Of a DNA stretch of 20,837 nucleotides, positions 14,388 through 20,837 are shown one piece after another (position 1 is the stretch's first letter; each line of letters opens with the position of its first letter). The notes beneath the pieces were generated by a model. That model ran no database searches, was not told where the DNA came from, and saw only the letters and a program-made list of their open reading frames with translations. Where the stretch lies: assembly GCA_045594445.1 (NCBI GenBank), contig JAZNYL010000031.1, positions 1-20,837 on the forward strand. The letters run 5' to 3'. Source of the stretch: SVQP01 sp045594445 (lineage in GTDB: Bacteria; Bacillota; Clostridia; Oscillospirales; CAG-272). The translations under genes and the position numbers were made by a program.

Positions 14388-15725
14388 ATGAGCGAGGAAC
14401 TTGTACGCAAGCTACCCTTCTCCCTGATTGCCGAGCAATCCCTGCTTGGCTCGATCCTGATCGATCCCAAAGCGCTCAACGAAATTGCCGACCTGATGAC
14501 GGCCGACGACTTTTATCTTGAGGAGCACCGCCAGATCTACCTGGCATTTCAGGATCTTTTTACACAAAACAGCGAAATCGACGTCGTCACTCTGATCGAT
14601 ACCCTCGTCTACAAGGGCATTTACGACAAATCGGGTGGCCAGGACTATATCCGCACCATCGCAGAGGTGGTTCCCAATGCGCTCAATATCAAGGACTACG
14701 CCCGCATCGTCAAGGAAAAGAGCACGCTGCGCCGTCTGATCGAGGTGGCCAACGACATTTCCGAAGCAGCCTACTCCGAGCAGGATTCGGTGGCAGGCAT
14801 CCTTGAAAACGCGCAAAACAGCATTTACGCCATCGCGCAGGGACGCGATACCAAGAATTTCAAGCACATCCGCGAGGTCATCGGTGACGTTTACGCGCAC
14901 CTGCACGAGCTCAAGGATAACAAGGGCGCCGCACAGGGCACGTCCACCGGATTTTCCGGCCTTGACCGCGTGCTGGCAGGCATGGGCAAATCCGACCTGA
15001 TCCTGGTCGGCGCACGTCCCGGTATGGGTAAGACCTCGTTCTGCTTGAACATCGCCACCAACGTGGCCTCGCAGACCGGCAAAAAGGTTGCCATCTTCTC
15101 TCTTGAAATGTCGGCGGATCAGCTGGTCAACCGTGTCATCTCCAGTGAAGCTTTGGTAGACAGCTACGCGCTGCGTACCGGCGAGCTCGGACAGGAAGAC
15201 TGGCGAAAGATTGCCGAGGCAACCTCACACCTTGCCAAGTGCGACGTGCTGATCGACGATACCTCCGGCCAGACCGTTACGGCCATGAAGGCCAAGCTGC
15301 GCCGCGTGGATAACCTTGGATTGGTGGTCATCGACTACCTACAGCTCATGCAATCCGACCGCAAGATCGACAACCGCGTGCAGGAGGTCTCCGACATCTC
15401 GCGAGCGCTCAAGATCATGGCAAAGGAATTGATGGTTCCCGTCATCTGCTGCGCACAGCTCTCGCGTGGCCCCGAAGGCAGAACCGACAAAAAGCCCATG
15501 CTTTCCGACCTGCGTGACTCGGGTGCAATCGAGCAGGACGCAGACGTGGTCATTTTCCTGTACCGCGACGAATATTACAAGACAGGCGAGGAAGCTCCCG
15601 AGGATTCCACCGCCGAGGTCATCGTAGCCAAGAACCGTCACGGCTCGACCAACACGGTCAAGATGGGCTGGGTTGGCCGCTACACCAAGTTCCGCACCAT
15701 TACCGACGAGCAGGGCCATGGATAA
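14388..15725 (+). CDS. dnaB: Replicative DNA helicase DnaB (DnaC in Bacillus naming)
   Basis: A 445-residue hexameric helicase that opens the replication fork. The N-terminal DnaB domain (about 8-110) begins with SLIAEQSLLGSILIDP. The RecA-like core carries Walker A GARPGMGKT at 208-216, FSLEMS at 237-242, Walker B VIDYLQLM at 314-321 and the late block SDLRDSGAIEQDAD at 373-386. Length is typical and no intein interrupts the Walker motifs. AAGGAGG (14376-14382) lies five bases before the ATG. The tail overlaps the tilS start by eight bases. Confidence 0.98.
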   Translation: MSEELVRKLPFSLIAEQSLLGSILIDPKALNEIADLMTADDFYLEEHRQIYLAFQDLFTQNSEIDVVTLIDTLVYKGIYDKSGGQDYIRTIAEVVPNALNIKDYARIVKEKSTLRRLIEVANDISEAAYSEQDSVAGILENAQNSIYAIAQGRDTKNFKHIREVIGDVYAHLHELKDNKGAAQGTSTGFSGLDRVLAGMGKSDLILVGARPGMGKTSFCLNIATNVASQTGKKVAIFSLEMSADQLVNRVISSEALVDSYALRTGELGQEDWRKIAEATSHLAKCDVLIDDTSGQTVTAMKAKLRRVDNLGLVVIDYLQLMQSDRKIDNRVQEVSDISRALKIMAKELMVPVICCAQLSRGPEGRTDKKPMLSDLRDSGAIEQDADVVIFLYRDEYYKTGEEAPEDSTAEVIVAKNRHGSTNTVKMGWVGRYTKFRTITDEQGHG

Positions 15726-17130
15726 CCTGACCGTTCAACTGCCCGACGGATTTGCGCCAAGCACTCCCGTGCTGGTCGCTTTTTCGGGCGGCGCGGATTC
15801 CTCGCTGCTTTTACACCTTTTGCATAAGCACGCCCAAAAAGCAACCGCACCGCTCTTTGCCGTTCACGTACACCACGGCATTCGCGGCAAGGATGCAGAC
15901 GCGGATCTGGCCTTTTGCAGGCAGGTGTGCAGAGATCTGCACGTTCCGCTCTTTGCCGTCAAGGTCAACGTACCCGCACTTGCAAAGAGATCGGGGCAAA
16001 GCCTTGAAGAGGCCGCACGGCACGCTCGTTACCGTCATTTTGCGCGGCTGATGCAAAAATACAACATTCCCCTGCTTGCCACCGCGCACCACGCGGACGA
16101 CAATCTGGAGACCGTCCTCTTCCGCATCTGTCGCGGCACGGGCACGCAAGGACTGCGCGGTATTCCCGCATTCGCTCCCTTGCCCGACGCGCCCAAGGAA
16201 AGCGCCCTTTGCTTATTCAGGCCGCTCTTGCACCTGACCAAGCAGGAGATTCTGGACGCTTGTTGGGATTTGGAAATCCCGTACGTCACGGACGAAACCA
16301 ATGCCTGTGACGACTACGCGCGCAACCGCATCCGCAACCGCGTGATCCCCGAGCTGGAGCAATTGTTTGCTCACCCGCAGCACGCAGCCGCAAGGCTGTG
16401 CCGCGCGGTGGCCGAGGATTGCGACGCGCTGGACGCTTTTGCCACGCAGATCTATCAAGAGCACGCAAAGGACGGCCGTCTTCCCTTGGCGCTTTTACGC
16501 AAGCAGCCACCGGCCGTTTCAAAACGGCTGATCCGCCTTTGCTATACGGCGTTTGCACGCCAAAACGGGATGGAATACGCCATGACCGAAGCGGTGCATC
16601 TGGATGCCGTATGGCAGCAGATTTGCTCCGGAAAGGTTGGCAGCATCAGCCTGCCTTGCGATATTTGCGCCGTGATCGATCGCGACGCCTTACACATGGC
16701 AAGGCACAAAAAAGAGGAGTCGTCCGCGCAATACTGCCTGCCCTTGCAAGAGGGACTGACCGAGATTTGCGACGCGGGCGTGGCGTTTTGGGCGAGTTTT
16801 CCCGAAAATCCTCAAACAGACACGGCTTGTGCAACAAATGTTTACAATTTATATACAGAACAAAACGTAAGATTTGATACAATAAAAGGACAGGTTTTTT
16901 TGCGGCCGATCCGAAAGGGCGACGTCATTCTCTCGGGCGGCATGCATAAAAGGATCCGCAAGCTTTACGGAGAGAAGGGCGTGCCGCTTTTCTTGCGTCC
17001 AAGACTCCCGTTGCTTTGCGACGAGAGCGGCGTGCTGGCAATCCCCGGCATTTGCGTGCGCGACGGCGCACAAGTCCGCAGCGGTGATCCTGCTCTTTGC
17101 ATACGCGTTTATTTGCACAAAACAATTTGA
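15718..17130 (+). CDS. tilS: tRNA(Ile)-lysidine synthetase TilS
   Basis: A 470-residue ATP-dependent enzyme that changes C34 of the CAU-anticodon tRNA-Ile to lysidine, so that it reads AUA. The N-type PP-loop SGGADS is at 23-28. The catalytic-domain blocks HVHHGIRG (50-57), AHHADDNLET (123-132) and RGTGTQGLRGI (139-149) follow, and the C-terminal domain has LRPIRKGDVI and KLYGEKGVP. The ATG at 15718 lies inside the dnaB end, an 8-base overlap that suggests coupling; an earlier in-frame ATG would extend much further into dnaB. A stretch at about 16831-16890 is notably AT-rich within an otherwise GC-rich gene but still codes for conserved-looking protein. Confidence 0.95.
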   Translation: MDNLTVQLPDGFAPSTPVLVAFSGGADSSLLLHLLHKHAQKATAPLFAVHVHHGIRGKDADADLAFCRQVCRDLHVPLFAVKVNVPALAKRSGQSLEEAARHARYRHFARLMQKYNIPLLATAHHADDNLETVLFRICRGTGTQGLRGIPAFAPLPDAPKESALCLFRPLLHLTKQEILDACWDLEIPYVTDETNACDDYARNRIRNRVIPELEQLFAHPQHAAARLCRAVAEDCDALDAFATQIYQEHAKDGRLPLALLRKQPPAVSKRLIRLCYTAFARQNGMEYAMTEAVHLDAVWQQICSGKVGSISLPCDICAVIDRDALHMARHKKEESSAQYCLPLQEGLTEICDAGVAFWASFPENPQTDTACATNVYNLYTEQNVRFDTIKGQVFLRPIRKGDVILSGGMHKRIRKLYGEKGVPLFLRPRLPLLCDESGVLAIPGICVRDGAQVRSGDPALCIRVYLHKTI

Positions 17131-17154
17131 TACTTGAATGAAAAGGGGCATACC

Positions 17155-17703
17155 ATGATAAAGAATGACATTGAAAAGATCCTTGTCAGTGAGCAGCAGC
17201 TCGACGAAATTTGCAACCGCTTGGCAGAGCAGATCACCAACGATTATAAGGACTCTCCGCGTAAGCTGGTGTTCGTGGTCATCCTCAAGGGCTCGATTCC
17301 CTTTGCAACCGAGCTGATGAAACGCGTCACGCTTCCCTTGGAAATAGAGGTCATGAAGGTCTCCTCTTACGGAGCAGGCACCAAGTCCTCGGGGGAGATC
17401 CGCATTCACACCGACCTGATCCGCGACGATCTGCCGGATTGCGACCTTTTGATCATTGAGGACATTGTGGACAGCGGCCGAACGCTGCAAAGACTGACGC
17501 AGCTTTTCTCCCACAGACTGGCGGGCAGCGTCAAAACCTGCACCATGCTTGATAAGCCCGAGCGCCGCGAGGTGGAGTTCGTTCCCGATTACTGCGGCAC
17601 GGTCATCCCCAACGAGTTCGTGGTCGGCTTTGGCCTGGACTTTGACGAAAAATACAGAAATCTGCCCTTCGTGGGCGTTCTTAAGCCGGAGATTTATACA
17701 TAA
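17155..17703 (+). CDS. hpt: Hypoxanthine phosphoribosyltransferase
   Basis: A 182-residue purine salvage enzyme that joins hypoxanthine or guanine to PRPP to give IMP or GMP in the cytoplasm. It has the LKG loop at 44-46, SYGAGTKSSGE at 71-81 (the flexible loop), the PRPP-binding motif IIEDIVDSGRTL at 100-111 and the closing FVVGFGLDFDEKYRNLPFVG. The ATG at 17155 lies six bases after AAAAGGGG; a TTG 21 bases earlier is less likely. tilS-hpt-ftsH is a conserved order in Bacillota, and tilS ends 24 bp upstream. Confidence 0.96.
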   Translation: MIKNDIEKILVSEQQLDEICNRLAEQITNDYKDSPRKLVFVVILKGSIPFATELMKRVTLPLEIEVMKVSSYGAGTKSSGEIRIHTDLIRDDLPDCDLLIIEDIVDSGRTLQRLTQLFSHRLAGSVKTCTMLDKPERREVEFVPDYCGTVIPNEFVVGFGLDFDEKYRNLPFVGVLKPEIYT

Positions 17704-17725
17704 TCTTTCGGAATCATTGTACTGC

Positions 17726-17742
17726 GGCGCGATACGCGCGCC
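17726..17742 (+). other. Short GC-rich hairpin ahead of ftsH
   Basis: GGCGCG at 17726-17731 pairs with CGCGCC at 17737-17742 around a 5-base loop, five bases before the ftsH ribosome binding site at 17747-17752. No U-run follows. It may affect ftsH translation. Confidence 0.35.
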
Positions 17743-17758
17743 ACAACGGAGGTTTTGC

Positions 17759-19798
<2,040 letters not shown>

Positions 19799-19854
19799 CA
19801 AAAAGCCAAGGACGCAAAGTGTGTTCTTCTTAGCGGAAAAATCATCTAATACAC

Positions 19855-19904
19855 GGTAGGGGCGGACTGTGTTCGCCCGCGGGAGACCGCAGGTCTCCCC
19901 TACG
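19855..19904. repeat. REP-like element with two hairpins and GTAGGGG ends
   Basis: GTAGGGG at 19856-19862 and CCCCTAC at 19897-19903 form inverted ends. Inside are GGGCG (19860-19864) with CGCCC (19874-19878), and the perfect 8-bp pair GGGAGACC (19881-19888) with GGTCTCCC (19892-19899) around GCA. The GTAG head followed by stem-loops fits REP elements mobilised by Y1 transposases. The same 9-base head occurs at 20818-20826. Confidence 0.65.
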
Positions 19905-19937
19905 GATAAAAATGATTCGCAGTAAACAAATAATTAC

Positions 19938-19966
19938 CCCCGACAGATTTTTGAGATCTGTCGGGG
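19938..19966. terminator. Terminator-like hairpin between ftsH and the convergent kinase gene
   Basis: CCCCGACAGAT at 19938-19948 pairs with ATCTGTCGGGG at 19956-19966 (11 bp, 7-base loop). On the plus strand ATTTGTATTATTCT follows, a moderate U-rich tail. It could serve both converging genes, ftsH on plus and the kinase on minus. Confidence 0.65.
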
Positions 19967-20003
19967 ATTTGTATTATTCTATTCGTCAAATTGGGAATTG
20001 CTG

Positions 20004-20519
20004 TTATATATCAATATTGATTTCGTACTGATCTTCAATGAATATATAGTTCACATGATACCTCTGTGCGAGTTCTAATGCTTCTGCATTATCTGCCAAT
20101 ACGCTCTCCATGGTACACCATGCATCATCCACGCGGTTTTCAATGGCATTGGCATATTTTTTTATGTCAGCAAAGTGATTTTTGATATATTCCTCACTCA
20201 TTACAAGGCAGAAATATTTGATATTTTCAAGATATTCGGAGTCAAAGTCCTTTTGCCAATCAAACGGAATATAGCAACCTTCGACAATTAAGTTCTGCTT
20301 GTTCTCAATTGCAGTTTTAATCATCTCACGAATAATAGGCCACAAGTATGCAGTCAAATCCTTGTCGTCGCTCATGGGAGTGAGCCCGGTATTTCCGCTA
20401 CGAATCAGCCCCATTTTAAGATGGTCGATTGAGAAATATGGGTATTTATATTTTTCGAGCAACTTTTGAGCAAGTGCTGTTTTGCCTGTATGCGAGGCTC
20501 CCGTAATTAAAATAATCAT
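20004..20519 (-). CDS. P-loop ATP-binding protein, nucleotide/small-molecule kinase-like
   Basis: A 171-residue soluble protein with a Walker A motif GASHTGKT at 7-14 right after the first beta strand (IILIT), then YFSIDHLKMGLIRSG (28-42) and a second strand with LIVEGCYIP at 77-85. This is the layout of small P-loop kinases of the adenylate kinase/AAA_33 type that phosphorylate nucleotides, sugars or drugs. I cannot name the substrate. No Walker B beyond the VEG region and no transmembrane segment are seen. The start at 20519 has a modest AGGTGAG site upstream. The gene is much richer in A+T than ftsH next to it and lies between REP-like repeats, so transfer is likely. A resistance-type kinase is possible but unsupported. 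Confidence 0.7.
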   Translation of the reverse strand: MIILITGASHTGKTALAQKLLEKYKYPYFSIDHLKMGLIRSGNTGLTPMSDDKDLTAYLWPIIREMIKTAIENKQNLIVEGCYIPFDWQKDFDSEYLENIKYFCLVMSEEYIKNHFADIKKYANAIENRVDDAWCTMESVLADNAEALELAQRYHVNYIFIEDQYEINIDI

Positions 20520-20608
20520 TATCTCACCTAAAAATTCTTATTTATCGTTCCGTTTATCGTCAGTTTCGCCCCTGTGTATTACAAAGGCATAGGGCAAAGC
20601 CCATACCC

Positions 20609-20837
20609 CTATTCTTCTGCATATAATTCGTCGTAGTACCATCGCATAGGGTTCTCATAAATATATCGCAAATGCTCATCATAGTCCTGACGGTTGCGAA
20701 TGATGTGATCGTGAAAACCTCTCTGCCATATCACAGCATCATCATATTTACCATGTATCTCTTTAGACGCATTCATTTTAACGTATCCAATTACCTTTGA
20801 AATAACGGACCGACCTCGTAGGGGCGATTCACGAATC
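20609..20837 (-). CDS. REP-associated tyrosine transposase (Y1/HUH), C-terminal part running off the right edge
   Basis: The minus-strand frame is open from the window edge to the TAG at 20611-20609, giving 75 residues. Family features are the KVIGYVKMNASKEIH segment, then IWQRGFHDHIIRN and YDEHLRYIYENPMRW, which close REP-associated IS200-like (Y1_Tnp) transposases. These single-strand transposases act on REP hairpins. The HUH metal motif would lie outside the window. The frame continues through a REP-like head at 20818-20837, translating to IRESPLRG, so the gene is either broken by a REP element or carries one in a variable linker. No start is visible. Confidence 0.8.
   Translation of the reverse strand, partial: IRESPLRGRSVISKVIGYVKMNASKEIHGKYDDAVIWQRGFHDHIIRNRQDYDEHLRYIYENPMRWYYDELYAEE
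20818..20837. repeat. Start of a second REP-like element (cut by the window edge)
   Basis: GTAGGGGCG at 20818-20826 is identical to the head of the repeat at 19856-19864 and runs into GATTC-AC-GAATC (20826-20837), the first arm and loop of a hairpin whose other arm would lie past the edge. Confidence 0.5.

Overview
The window looks like a chromosomal segment of a Gram-positive, gut-type Clostridia bacterium (Bacillota). This rests on gene order and protein style rather than any marker search. It carries the Bacillota-type order rimP-nusA-rnpM-ylxQ-infB and the Bacillota block yybS-gdpP-rplI-dnaB, strong AGGAGG-type ribosome binding sites, and good sigma-A promoters with 17-bp spacers. Housekeeping DNA is moderately GC-rich with biased codons, which leaves very long antisense open frames. 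The accessory stretches are visibly richer in A+T.

Layout. (1) 1-722, minus strand: remains of a polar amino-acid ABC importer, with the start of a permease running off the left edge and a substrate-binding protein reduced to its C-terminal half. The break sits on a GC-rich 12-mer that recurs 99 bp away. (2) About 840-3204, plus strand: an accessory island. It holds an XRE-type regulator with its own promoter and a perfect 11-bp inverted repeat upstream, then a second strong promoter driving a two-gene unit. That unit is an unrecognised 135-aa protein whose stop codon overlaps the start of a NADAR protein of the DarT1-associated antitoxin type. No DarT toxin is present. (3) 3265-3535: a 207-bp hairpin-rich element with 18-bp terminal inverted repeats, then a bidirectional terminator. 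(4) 3594-8868, minus strand: the rimP-nusA-rnpM-ylxQ-infB operon with promoter, leader hairpin and an intercistronic hairpin. rbfA, the usual gene after infB, is absent. (5) 9059-10290, plus strand: a single membrane acyltransferase gene with its own promoter and terminator. (6) 10345-19798, plus strand: a long run yybS-gdpP-rplI-dnaB-tilS-hpt-ftsH, in tight order with one overlap. (7) 19799-20837: REP-like repeats, an AT-rich P-loop kinase gene and the 3' end of a REP-associated (Y1/HUH) transposase running off the right edge.

Together, regions 4 and 6 are core information processing and signalling: ribosome maturation, transcription elongation, translation initiation, c-di-AMP turnover, replication, tRNA-Ile decoding, purine salvage and membrane proteolysis. 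Regions 2, 3 and 7 are the variable part. The best candidate for an undescribed system is the NADAR unit at 2075-3204, where a NAD/ADP-ribose-type antitoxin is translationally coupled to an unknown small protein instead of a recognisable DarT.
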